Source of the DNA: Gammaproteobacteria bacterium
Lineage (GTDB): Bacteria; Pseudomonadota; Gammaproteobacteria; SZUA-229
Direction: 5' to 3'
Length of the DNA stretch: 6,657 nucleotides
Assembly (NCBI GenBank): GCA_002401185.1
Contig: NVSH01000021.1
Coordinates: forward strand, 9,377 to 16,033
Shown here: positions 1-6,657 of the stretch, piece by piece
Layout of the letters: every line of letters begins with the position of its first letter
Position numbering within the stretch: the first letter of the stretch is position 1
Program-made: the position numbers and the translations under genes
Notes under the pieces: model-generated
What the model was told of the DNA's origin: nothing
The model's input: only the letters and a program-made list of their open reading frames with translations
The model's database searches: none

Positions 1-1
1 T

Positions 2-1393
2 CAGACAGGCACGCGTAAATACGGTGCAGAAGCTAATTACCGTCTCACGCAGGAGACAGCGGTCAACGGTGTTCTTTATCATGAAGACAACCTGAATGCT
101 GACAGTAAACGAGATGTTGCAGAAGTAAACGCTATCTATAGTAAACGTGATTATTCTTTAAATGCCGGCCTGCGAATTGCACGTGATAAAGATAGTCTGG
201 GCATCGCTAATGATTCTAATTTATTATTACTGGGTGCAAGTAAGAGCTTTTTAGGTAATAGCGTGAAATTACGCGGCAGCGCGGAAATAGCGATAGATTC
301 TAAAAACGAAAATATCGATTATCCATCACGTTATATCATAGGTGCTGACTACTTCGTTACACCCAATGTTAACCTGTTCGCCGAAAATGAATGGACCATG
401 GGTAATAATCAGGATACACAGATGACACGTGCAGGTGTACGTGCAACACCATGGAAAAATGCGCAGCTGAACACAGCAGTCAATCAGGAAGTCAATGAGA
501 ATGGCCTGCGTTCGTTTGCCACATTAGGCCTGACGCAGGGTTTCCTGATCAACAAACGTTGGAGTGGTGATGTCGCACTGGATCATTCACAAACCATGCG
601 TACGCCAGGTGTAAAAGCGTTTAATGATAATGTTCCCATCGCGCAGGGTACGACAGATAATGACTTTACAGCAATCTCTGTCGGTACGACTTACAATGCG
701 CAAAGTTACACATTAAATAACCGTATTGAATTCCGCAAAGCTGATCTTGAAGATAAATACGGTGCCATCATCAATTGGGAGCGAAACCTGAAAGGTGGCG
801 TTGGTTACTCTGCGACAACACGTTTATTTAAAACAGAGCGTACGGATAATAGTGAAATTATTGACGGTGACATACGTTTCTCTGTGGCTTATCGACCCTT
901 GCAATCACGCTGGATTGCATTGAATCGTCTCGATTTTAAATTTGATTCAAGCACCGACATCATCGGTATAAAAACACGTCAGCGTAAGTTGATCGAAAAC
1001 CTGACGACTAACTACCTTATCGATGATAGGAATCAACTCGCGTTTAATTTTGGTATGAAATACGTGGTGGATAATTTCGATAACGCAGAATATAGTGGAA
1101 TAACAGGTTTGATTGGCAGTGAATTCCGTCATGATATAAGTGCTATTTTTGATGTTGGTGTGCATGCGCATACGATGTATTCTACAAATTCTAGTGTGCA
1201 GCAATACTCGGCAGGTATTTCATTCGGTTGGAATATGACACGAAATATCTGGTTGAGCATGGGTTATAACGTTGACGGTTTCGAAGACAAAGATTTTTCA
1301 GCCGCCGCTTATACAGCAAACGGACCGTACATCCGTTTCCGTCTGAAGTTTGATCAGGATACCGCGGACCAGATACAAAGCTGGTTAAATTAA
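2..1393 (+). CDS. C-terminal beta-barrel of a large outer-membrane protein (5' partial)
   Basis: The frame is open from base 2 to the TAA at 1391-1393, giving 463 residues with no start in view. The GTG at 263 is an ordinary internal valine, because the same reading and composition continue upstream of it. The sequence is a run of short amphipathic strands rich in Tyr, Asn, Asp and Arg with alternating polar and hydrophobic residues, and has no helical membrane segments, as expected for an outer-membrane beta-barrel. Near the end it has GYNVDGFEDKDFS (visible residues 421-433), then a last strand, GPYIRFRLKF (441-450), and a 13-residue tail. From memory, this ending is typical of the barrel that closes giant gammaproteobacterial surface proteins whose N-terminal parts carry DUF11, SdrD-like or other repeat domains; those parts would lie upstream of the window. 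The exact role is unknown. It is convergent with the symporter gene. A TonB-dependent receptor or a plain porin is less likely, but cannot be excluded. Confidence 0.75.
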   Translation, partial: QTGTRKYGAEANYRLTQETAVNGVLYHEDNLNADSKRDVAEVNAIYSKRDYSLNAGLRIARDKDSLGIANDSNLLLLGASKSFLGNSVKLRGSAEIAIDSKNENIDYPSRYIIGADYFVTPNVNLFAENEWTMGNNQDTQMTRAGVRATPWKNAQLNTAVNQEVNENGLRSFATLGLTQGFLINKRWSGDVALDHSQTMRTPGVKAFNDNVPIAQGTTDNDFTAISVGTTYNAQSYTLNNRIEFRKADLEDKYGAIINWERNLKGGVGYSATTRLFKTERTDNSEIIDGDIRFSVAYRPLQSRWIALNRLDFKFDSSTDIIGIKTRQRKLIENLTTNYLIDDRNQLAFNFGMKYVVDNFDNAEYSGITGLIGSEFRHDISAIFDVGVHAHTMYSTNSSVQQYSAGISFGWNMTRNIWLSMGYNVDGFEDKDFSAAAYTANGPYIRFRLKFDQDTADQIQSWLN

Positions 1394-1574
1394 AAAAGGA
1401 TTTTGCACGAAACATCTTTATTCGTCGTAGCAAAGTACGCTATTCATACAATACATAAGCTAAATAAACGTGATGCAATTAATACTCGGTTACTCGAGGT
1501 TTGTCGTGTAGATACCGTGGTGGTTCGTATTACGCGGTGTGTGTTTAAGCTTAGGTAGGTCGTGAGCATAACGA

Positions 1575-3290
1575 TTATTTCAGTGGTACTGGCCGTGATG
1601 AAGGGAATAATCGAATGGCGATCAAACCGACAGTGATTGACGTTAATAAGGCTATCGGGCCAATCCATTGAAAGCTGATTGGGTCTTCACAAGTTGTCCA
1701 TGTTTCGCCTGTTGCTGCATCGGTTTTAATAATAAAGGCAGAGTTAAGTGATATTGGTTCGATACCAAAATAAGTATGCAAGAAATAGACTAACGGCCCT
1801 GAAAATGCAATCAATGCAGCAACGATTACACTGGTAATTGTCGCTAACCAAACGTGCCACGCTCGGGCACGCGGAACGAATAAGGCAAAGAAGAACAAAC
1901 CGAAAATAGGTGTGGTTAGCAGATTGACAGTTTTGGCTGTGACAGCGGTAATATTCCCCTCAATGTATTCCATCATTGAACTGCTTAAAATCACGATGGC
2001 TCCAATACTCAGTGCGAGCAGGCGAACTCTGAACATATGGGCACGTTTGGTTTGAGCTTGCCATCCAAAGCGTTCGAGAAAATCGCTTGATACCACGGCA
2101 GTGATGGAGTTGACGCCTGAATCAATACTACTCATGGCAGCAGCAAACATCGCCGCGACGACAAGACCTGCAATGCCGACAGGTAAGTGGAAGGCGATGT
2201 AATGCGGAAATAGTTCGTCAGCGTTATTTTTAATAGACATGGTCGCGGGTAACTGGTCTGTGTGAGTTTGAAAGTAGCTGAGTACGGCAAAACCCACGAT
2301 GACTAATGTTAATTGGATGATGAACGCTGTTGATAGCTGTATTAACAGCGCTTTTCTCGCCTGAATGACATTTTCGGTAGCCATGAATCGTTGTATTGAG
2401 GTTTGATCACCGCCTAGCGTTGCGGTATACCAGACGAAAATCGATAACACCGTGCCGACGACCGTCACCCGGGTTTTTGGATCAAGGCTAATAATTGGTT
2501 GAGCGTCCCAATGTGGTTGCCATTGGGTTGGTACCCAGCTGAATCCGCCGAAGTCATATGTGACCATGGCGATGACTAATAAGGCGCCGCCGAACATTAG
2601 TACGGTTTGTACACAGTCTGTGATTACCACCGCACGTATACCGCCGAGTGTTGTATAAATGATTGACACGACGCCAATGGCCAAAACAATCCAGGGCATC
2701 CATTGAGCATCGATTCCCATCATGATGACCATGGCCTTCGCGGCGATGTACACCAATAATGTCATCCACACTAATCGTAGTGCGATAAACAGCACGCCGC
2801 CTAATAGTCGAATACTCAAGCCTAACCGACCTTCGAGTAATTCGTAGGCGCTGGTCACGCGACGTTTCATATAGATAGGTAGTAATAAATACCCGACGAC
2901 AAAGTAGACCATCGGTAATGCAATAAATGAACTCATTACAACAGGACCCTTGCCGCTCGCTTCTCCTGGCATGGCAAGGTATGAAATGGTACTCAGTAAG
3001 GTTGCAAACAGCGAGATTCCGATAACGGTCGGATTCATTTTGCCATTGCCAATGAAGTATTCTTCTGTCGACGTTTGACGACGACTGTAATACAACCCTA
3101 AAGCGATAGTCGCGAGCGCATAAATGACGATTAATGCCCAATCAATTAATTGCAACCCAGCTGTCCCGAGTTTTATAGAATCGACTGTATCCAAAGCCTG
3201 CGATGTATTGGGAGCAATAGCCAGCGCCAGGAATGTTTTATATTTCCATTTCCATTTGCATTTTATGAAAGAATGTATCAACTGATTCAT
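1575..3290 (-). CDS. Sodium:solute symporter, SSS/SLC5 family
   Basis: Inner-membrane Na+-coupled uptake transporter of 571 residues, with about 13 predicted hydrophobic segments from roughly residue 49 to 560. Family landmarks are visible: the broken first core helix around 86-110 (LLSTISYLAMPGE), GGIRAVVITDCVQ at 216-228, GDQTSIQRFMA at 294-304, and MSSIDSGVNS at 386-395. The adjacent serines 387-388 match the Na2-site serines of this family. The Ile-Ser-Tyr-Leu pattern and the DQ-x-x-x-QR block resemble the monocarboxylate and vitamin branch of SLC5 (SMCT/SMVT) more than PutP, but the substrate cannot be assigned. The N-terminus is odd: a basic stretch (KCKWKWKYK, 10-18), a short hydrophobic run and Ser-Gln-Ala at 30-32 look like a signal peptide ahead of the first membrane helix. 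The ATG at 3288-3290 has only AAGG placed 1 base upstream, so a start further in (TTG codons at residues 33 or 46) is possible. It is divergent from mutL, with no partner gene beside it. Confidence 0.9.
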   Translation of the reverse strand: MNQLIHSFIKCKWKWKYKTFLALAIAPNTSQALDTVDSIKLGTAGLQLIDWALIVIYALATIALGLYYSRRQTSTEEYFIGNGKMNPTVIGISLFATLLSTISYLAMPGEASGKGPVVMSSFIALPMVYFVVGYLLLPIYMKRRVTSAYELLEGRLGLSIRLLGGVLFIALRLVWMTLLVYIAAKAMVIMMGIDAQWMPWIVLAIGVVSIIYTTLGGIRAVVITDCVQTVLMFGGALLVIAMVTYDFGGFSWVPTQWQPHWDAQPIISLDPKTRVTVVGTVLSIFVWYTATLGGDQTSIQRFMATENVIQARKALLIQLSTAFIIQLTLVIVGFAVLSYFQTHTDQLPATMSIKNNADELFPHYIAFHLPVGIAGLVVAAMFAAAMSSIDSGVNSITAVVSSDFLERFGWQAQTKRAHMFRVRLLALSIGAIVILSSSMMEYIEGNITAVTAKTVNLLTTPIFGLFFFALFVPRARAWHVWLATITSVIVAALIAFSGPLVYFLHTYFGIEPISLNSAFIIKTDAATGETWTTCEDPISFQWIGPIALLTSITVGLIAIRLFPSSRPVPLK

Positions 3291-3295
3291 GCCTT

Positions 3296-3324
3296 ACTAT
3301 ACCGTTATTAAAATACATTGACTA
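3296..3324 (-). promoter_or_regulatory. Possible promoter for the symporter gene
   Basis: Read on the minus strand, TATAGT (3296-3301) matches five of six bases of the -10 consensus. With a 17-base spacer it is preceded by TAGTCA (3319-3324), a four-of-six -35 match. Transcription would then begin at about the annotated ATG, giving a leaderless message or pointing to a start codon further downstream. This is a consensus match only, in AT-rich DNA. Confidence 0.22.
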
Positions 3325-3337
3325 AGCAGACATTGAC
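3315..3337. repeat. 8-bp direct repeat in the symporter-mutL divergent region
   Basis: ACATTGAC occurs at 3315-3322 and again at 3330-3337, with a 15-base period. The pair lies 25 to 47 bases upstream of the symporter start and overlaps its possible -35 box. The placement would suit a regulator binding to tandem half-sites. Both copies also contain TTGAC, a -35-like core on the plus strand, but no well-spaced -10 follows. Chance is a real alternative for two 8-mers in AT-rich sequence. Confidence 0.3.
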
Positions 3338-3400
3338 ATTAATAAACCATGGCTTAAATAGTCTATACCTGTACTTCGTCTTACGTTCGTCCAGGATGCG

Positions 3401-3437
3401 GTTGCTTAGAATGAGAATGGTTGTGTTAAGCAGCAAC
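3401..3437. other. Imperfect inverted repeat upstream of mutL
   Basis: GTTGCTTA (3401-3408) is the reverse complement of TAAGC (3427-3431) plus AAC (3435-3437), with three extra bases (AGC, 3432-3434) inserted in the right arm and an 18-base loop. It is not followed directly by a T-run, so it does not look like an intrinsic terminator. It could be an operator or a structure near the mutL promoter, or chance. Confidence 0.25.
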
Positions 3438-3449
3438 TTGCACTAAGTC

Positions 3450-3478
3450 TTCAAACACCGTTAAAAAAACGATAGACT
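3450..3478 (+). promoter_or_regulatory. Possible promoter for mutL
   Basis: TTCAAA (3450-3455) and TAGACT (3473-3478) each match four of six bases of the sigma-70 -35 and -10 boxes and are separated by 17 bases. Transcription would begin at about 3485, roughly 27 bases before the mutL ATG. The neighbour upstream is divergent, so mutL must be served from somewhere in 3291-3511, but this particular pair is weak. Confidence 0.25.
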
Positions 3479-3511
3479 AATCATATCTTAAACAAAAATA
3501 TTACTTCTGCT

Positions 3512-5341
3512 ATGACCACACAGCGTCGAATTCAACCCATGCCAGTACAACTGGTTAATCAGATCGCCGCAGGTGAAGTTGTCGAGCGTCCGGCAGCGGT
3601 GGTAAAAGAACTGCTTGAAAATAGTCTGGATGCCGGTGCGACAAAAATTGTCATCGATGTTGAAAAGGGTGGCACAAAACTTATCCGCGTCGCCGATAAT
3701 GGACACGGCATTCATAAAGACGATCTGGTGTTATCGTTATCACCGCATGCTACCAGCAAAATTCGTACTATTGATGATCTTGAAGAAGTCGCAAGTTTGG
3801 GATTTCGTGGTGAGGCATTACCGAGTATCGCTTCGGTCAGTCATCTACAACTCACATCTTGTTGGCAAGACGGTGATGAAACCTGGCAGTTGACGATGAA
3901 CAACAGTGCGGCAAGTGAACTTTCACCCGCCGCGAAAAAAACGGGAACAACCGTTGAAGTTCGTGATCTGTTTTTTAATGTGCCTGCCAGGCGTAAATTT
4001 CTTCGCACCGAAAAAACAGAGTTTTCACATCTTGAAGATGTCGTAAAGCGCATCTCGCTCAGTCGATTCGACGTAGATATCTCTTTGCGCCATAACCAGC
4101 GTGTGGTCAAAGCCTTGCGCGCTGCAAATAACCGCGTGGAACAGGAAAAACGTATCGCTGAAATATTAGGGCCTGCTTTTATAGGACAAGCCGTACATAT
4201 GGAATTTGACTACGAAGGTCTGCGACTGTGGGGTTGGGTCGCCGAACCAACGTTCTCACGTAGCCAGGCAGATATGCAGTATTTTTATGTGAATGGCCGC
4301 GTCGTGAGAGATCGTCTGGTAACGCATGCGGTACGTCAGGCGTATTCGGACGTGCTTTTTCATGGACGGCATCCTGCTTATGTATTGTTTTTTGAATGCG
4401 ACCCGGCCATGGTCGATGTTAATGCACACCCTGGCAAACATGAAGTTCGGTTTAGGCAGGGACGCCAAGTGCATGACTTTCTTTTCCGAGCGATACATAA
4501 GAGTCTGGCGGAAGTGATTTCTAATGATACCAGCTCACATGAATTGCATCATTTTTCAAAGGCCGCATTTGCTGCATCCGAACCCACCTTAACGGCTTCG
4601 CATCCTGGCATACAAAATCAGTATTCGAAGCAATCCTCGATGCCCTTCGCTGTAGCTGAGCAAAGACGAGCCTATACTGAGTTTGCCAGGAAATATACAG
4701 ATGTTGCCGCCGTCGATTCAGACAAAGAACCTTCAGCTGAAATGTCGATAGAAGCAATGCCACCGCTTGGTTTTGCACGTGCACAGTTGCATGGTATCTA
4801 CATACTGGCAGAAAATGCACAGGGCATGGTTTTGGTTGATATGCATGCTGCACATGAGCGCATCACTTACGAGCGATTAAAGTCCGCACAAATAGGCGAG
4901 GGGATTCAAACCCAACCGTTATTGGTGCCGCTAACAATTGCTGTAAGTAGCAAAGAAGCGCAAATAGTCGAAGATCAGACGAAGCTGTTCAGCGAACTTG
5001 GTTTTGAAGTTGACCGCATCGCGGATGAAAGTATTAAATTACGTCAATTGCCGGTTATATTATCCAACAGCGATGTAGAAACATTATTGCGCGACGTGCT
5101 TTCGGATCTTGTCATACATGGTAACAGTACGCGTATCCAGGAGGAAATGAATGAGATTTTATCCACCATGGCATGCCATGGCTCCATTCGAGCAAACCGT
5201 AAATTAACCATCGAAGAAATGAATGCTCTGTTACGAGATATGGAAATAACCGAACGCAGTGGCCAGTGTAATCACGGACGACCAACGTGGATACAATTGA
5301 GCATTGCCGAGTTGGATAAAATGTTTATGCGTGGACGATAG
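3512..5341 (+). CDS. mutL: DNA mismatch repair protein MutL, endonuclease-motif type
   Basis: MutL is the ATPase that links MutS mismatch recognition to strand removal. The 609 residues are close to the 615 of E. coli. The N-terminal GHKL ATPase shows NQIAAGEVVERP (16-27), catalytic Glu33 in KELLEN, DNG (62-64, ATP/Mg binding), HATSKI (79-84) and GFRGEAL (97-103). A transducer domain follows to about 335, with NVNAHPGKHEVRF-type residues near 303-314, then a low-conservation linker (about 340-415) and the dimerization domain. The latter has DMHAAHERITYE (443-454), which fits the metal-endonuclease pattern D-x-H-A-x2-E-x4-E that E. coli MutL lacks. It also has QPLLVP (468-473), a beta-clamp-binding type motif, then ACH (554-556), CNHGRP (586-591) and FMR (605-607). 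The ATG at 3512 is chosen because RIQPMPVQL matches the usual family N-terminus; no clear Shine-Dalgarno is seen. It is followed by miaA after 125 bases. In E. coli amiB precedes mutL; here it does not. Confidence 0.97.
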   Translation: MTTQRRIQPMPVQLVNQIAAGEVVERPAAVVKELLENSLDAGATKIVIDVEKGGTKLIRVADNGHGIHKDDLVLSLSPHATSKIRTIDDLEEVASLGFRGEALPSIASVSHLQLTSCWQDGDETWQLTMNNSAASELSPAAKKTGTTVEVRDLFFNVPARRKFLRTEKTEFSHLEDVVKRISLSRFDVDISLRHNQRVVKALRAANNRVEQEKRIAEILGPAFIGQAVHMEFDYEGLRLWGWVAEPTFSRSQADMQYFYVNGRVVRDRLVTHAVRQAYSDVLFHGRHPAYVLFFECDPAMVDVNAHPGKHEVRFRQGRQVHDFLFRAIHKSLAEVISNDTSSHELHHFSKAAFAASEPTLTASHPGIQNQYSKQSSMPFAVAEQRRAYTEFARKYTDVAAVDSDKEPSAEMSIEAMPPLGFARAQLHGIYILAENAQGMVLVDMHAAHERITYERLKSAQIGEGIQTQPLLVPLTIAVSSKEAQIVEDQTKLFSELGFEVDRIADESIKLRQLPVILSNSDVETLLRDVLSDLVIHGNSTRIQEEMNEILSTMACHGSIRANRKLTIEEMNALLRDMEITERSGQCNHGRPTWIQLSIAELDKMFMRGR

Positions 5342-5370
5342 TCGTTAGTGATTTATAAATATAGTTTTTT

Positions 5371-5441
5371 CACCACAGAGACACAGAGAAATATTCTTGT
5401 TCTTACCTTAATTTTCTCCGTGCCCTTTGTGTCTCTGTGGT
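5371..5441. repeat. Long imperfect palindrome between mutL and miaA
   Basis: ACCACAGAGACACA (5372-5385) is perfectly repeated in inverted form at 5428-5441. The pairing resumes further in, GAGAAA (5386-5391) with TTTCTC (5413-5418), with nine extra bases (5419-5427) on the right arm only. The loop is about 21 bases. T-runs lie outside both ends (5365-5370 and 5449-5453), the second starting 8 bases after the stem. From memory, CCACAGAGACACAGAG units are a recurrent intergenic repeat in environmental proteobacterial genomes, so this is probably a dispersed palindromic element rather than a dedicated terminator. It could still end or attenuate transcription from mutL, or protect mRNA ends. Confidence 0.75.
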
Positions 5442-5466
5442 TAGATTGTTTTTCAATAAGTGAATA

Positions 5467-6441
5467 ATGAATGATTTAATTATCCAGCAAGGAGCCAACC
5501 CAGACGCGTCAATCGCAATTTTTATTATGGGGCCTACCGCCACTGGTAAAACCGACCTTGCGATAGCGATAAACCGTGAACTACCTTCCAGTTTGACCAG
5601 TGTCGATTCCGCACTGGTCTATCAAGGTATGAATATCGGTACGGCAAAACCTGCCCCCGATACTTTACGTGACCACCCGCATCACCTTATTGATATTATC
5701 GACCCCGCAGAGGTTTATTCAGCAGGCCAGTTTCGTGAAGATGCGTTACAGATAATGCAACAAGATGTGGTGCAGCATCGTACCTCGGTCTTAGTTGGTG
5801 GCACGATGCTGTACTTTAATACTCTACAAAAAGGCATGGCGGCAATGCCCGAAGTCGATCGTGCAGTAAAGCAGACAATCGAGTTGGAGGCAAAGACGAA
5901 AGGCATTGCGTCGATGCACGAACGCTTAAAAAAAATCGATCCAGTGTCAGCAAAGCGCATTCATAAAAATGATCCACAGAGAATTAAAAGGGCGCTAGAA
6001 CTATATGATTTTACTGGTAAAACACTGACACAATTCTGGTCTGAGCAAACCCAAAACGAGGTTAAAAACAAGTTCCCTTATCGTTGTGTAAAGATAGCAC
6101 TTATGCCCGAAGACCGTGTTGAACTTCGCAAACGCATTACCGATCGGTTTGATGTCATGTTAAATCAAGGCCTTGTTGAAGAAGTTGAAGGTTTATTTAA
6201 ACGCGATGATTTGCATATAGAAATGCCCTCAATACGTGCGGTAGGTTACCGCCAGGTATGGGCTTATCTGGCAGGGGATTATGGTTTCGATGAGATGCGT
6301 GACAAAGCTATAATCGCAACGGCGCAGTTGGCAAAACGCCAGATGACCTGGTTACGCAAAGAACAGGATTGTAACTTTATAGAACCGAAGACATTAAATA
6401 CGTCGAAAGTCCTGAAAAACCTCAAATTTTTACTATCATAA
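5467..6441 (+). CDS. miaA: tRNA dimethylallyltransferase MiaA
   Basis: Cytoplasmic enzyme that transfers the dimethylallyl group from DMAPP to N6 of A37, next to the anticodon in tRNAs that read codons starting with U; MiaB and related enzymes then modify it further. The 324 residues are close to the 316 of E. coli. Visible motifs, in order: P-loop GPTATGKT (22-29); DSALVYQGMNIGTAKP (47-62), with Asp47 at the catalytic aspartate position; LVGGTMLYF (109-117); NDPQRIKRALE (168-178); SIRAVGYRQ (255-263); and QLAKRQMTWLR (287-297). All key blocks are intact. The ATG at 5467 puts the P-loop at the usual distance from the N-terminus. Its Shine-Dalgarno is poor, and the better AAGGAG at 5489-5494 lies inside the gene, too far from the next in-frame ATG (5527). 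It lies between mutL and hfq as in other gammaproteobacteria, but the palindrome upstream may weaken cotranscription with mutL. Confidence 0.97.
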   Translation: MNDLIIQQGANPDASIAIFIMGPTATGKTDLAIAINRELPSSLTSVDSALVYQGMNIGTAKPAPDTLRDHPHHLIDIIDPAEVYSAGQFREDALQIMQQDVVQHRTSVLVGGTMLYFNTLQKGMAAMPEVDRAVKQTIELEAKTKGIASMHERLKKIDPVSAKRIHKNDPQRIKRALELYDFTGKTLTQFWSEQTQNEVKNKFPYRCVKIALMPEDRVELRKRITDRFDVMLNQGLVEEVEGLFKRDDLHIEMPSIRAVGYRQVWAYLAGDYGFDEMRDKAIIATAQLAKRQMTWLRKEQDCNFIEPKTLNTSKVLKNLKFLLS

Positions 6442-6539
6442 AAGTGTAGCAAATACTTGCAACCAGAACGACTTGCAGGCATTACTGTCTATAACCTCAG
6501 ATAATAAAAACAATATATAAAAATATTGGGGAATCAATT
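6442..6539 (+). promoter_or_regulatory. AT-rich leader of hfq with a clear ribosome binding site
   Basis: The 98 bases between miaA and hfq become very AT-rich towards the gene. GGGGA at 6528-6532 is a good Shine-Dalgarno, 7 bases before the ATG, and is the clearest ribosome binding site in the window. The -10-like hexamers TATAAC (6490-6495), GATAAT (6500-6505) and TATAAA (6516-6521) are present, but none has a -35 box at 16-18 bases. ACTTGCA is repeated at 6455-6461 and 6471-6477. In E. coli hfq is known to have promoters of its own inside and after miaA, so one here is plausible, but none can be picked out with confidence. Confidence 0.4.
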
Positions 6540-6657
6540 ATGTCAAAAGGGCACCATTTACAAGACCCTTATTTAAATGCATTAAGAAGAGAGAAAGTAC
6601 CGGTTTCAATCTTTCTTGTTAATGGTATTAAATTACAGGGGCAGATCGAATCGTTTG
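6540..6657 (+). CDS. hfq: RNA chaperone Hfq (3' partial)
   Basis: Hfq forms a hexameric Sm-like ring that pairs small RNAs with target mRNAs and affects their stability and translation. Only the first 39 residues and one base of the next codon are present; the gene is cut by the window end. They cover the N-terminal helix and the first Sm1 strands: [12 protein letters not shown] (7-18), then [10 protein letters not shown] and [10 protein letters not shown] (30-39). Gln8 and Asp9 (proximal-face uridine pocket) and the rim arginines 16-17 are present; the rim continues Glu18-Lys19, where E. coli has Glu-Arg. Residue 25 is Phe, where E. coli has Tyr; this position stacks on adenines on the distal face. 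The start at 6540 is fixed by a good Shine-Dalgarno (GGGGA, 6528-6532) and the family N-terminus. Confidence 0.97.
   Translation, partial: MSKGHHLQDPYLNALRREKVPVSIFLVNGIKLQGQIESF

Noticed and set aside
263..265. GTG as the start of the outer-membrane protein gene
   Set aside because: The frame is open and of the same barrel-like character back to base 2, and no ribosome binding site precedes 263, so this is an internal valine.
1394..1574. Terminator between the convergent outer-membrane protein and symporter genes
   Set aside because: Only short pairings are visible, for example ACGAA (1407-1411) with TTCGT (1421-1425), and none is followed by a T-run. No convincing terminator or small gene is seen in these 181 bases.
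2554..3141. 195-residue open frame on the minus strand
   Set aside because: It lies wholly inside the symporter gene in another frame of the same strand, has an Arg/His-rich composition without recognizable motifs, and is explained as a shadow.
4326..4517. Small open frames inside mutL on both strands
   Set aside because: They overlap the well-conserved MutL ATPase, transducer and linker regions and show no protein motifs or ribosome binding sites of their own.
5371..5441. CRISPR repeat or ordinary intrinsic terminator
   Set aside because: There is one inverted pair only, with no regularly spaced direct repeats, so it is not CRISPR. The stem is interrupted, and the T-run starts 8 bases after it, so it is not a textbook terminator.

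Overview
The window looks like chromosomal DNA of a moderately AT-rich gammaproteobacterium outside the Enterobacterales. The basis is the gene order mutL-miaA-hfq, the Hfq N-terminus (nearly identical in pattern to gammaproteobacterial Hfq), and a MutL whose C-terminal part carries a DMHA-type endonuclease motif and a CNHGRPTW motif of the kind found in Pseudomonas rather than in E. coli. This assignment is from motif recognition only; no database search was run.

Layout. Bases 2-1393 (+) are the 3' part of a large outer-membrane protein gene whose start lies upstream of the window; what is visible is a C-terminal beta-barrel module. Bases 1394-1574 are a short convergent gap with no clear terminator. 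Bases 1575-3290 (-) encode a sodium:solute symporter of the SSS/SLC5 family. Bases 3291-3511 are the divergent control region between the symporter and mutL. They hold an 8-bp direct repeat, an imperfect hairpin and weak promoter-like boxes for both directions. Then follow mutL (3512-5341), a 125-bp spacer with a long imperfect palindrome, miaA (5467-6441), a 98-bp AT-rich leader, and the first 39 codons of hfq (from 6540, cut by the window end).

How the genes work together. MutL (mismatch repair), MiaA (prenylation of A37 in tRNAs reading UNN codons) and Hfq (RNA chaperone) are a conserved gammaproteobacterial cluster, but they act in separate pathways. In E. coli amiB lies directly before mutL; here that position is taken by a divergent symporter, so mutL appears to head its own transcription unit. 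The outer-membrane protein and symporter have no evident functional tie to the cluster.

I see no CRISPR array, tRNA, rRNA, insertion sequence or defence system, and no evidence of an undescribed multi-gene system. The items most worth a second look are the MutL endonuclease motif, the palindromic repeat between mutL and miaA, the symporter's signal-peptide-like N-terminal extension, and the Tyr-to-Phe change at Hfq position 25.
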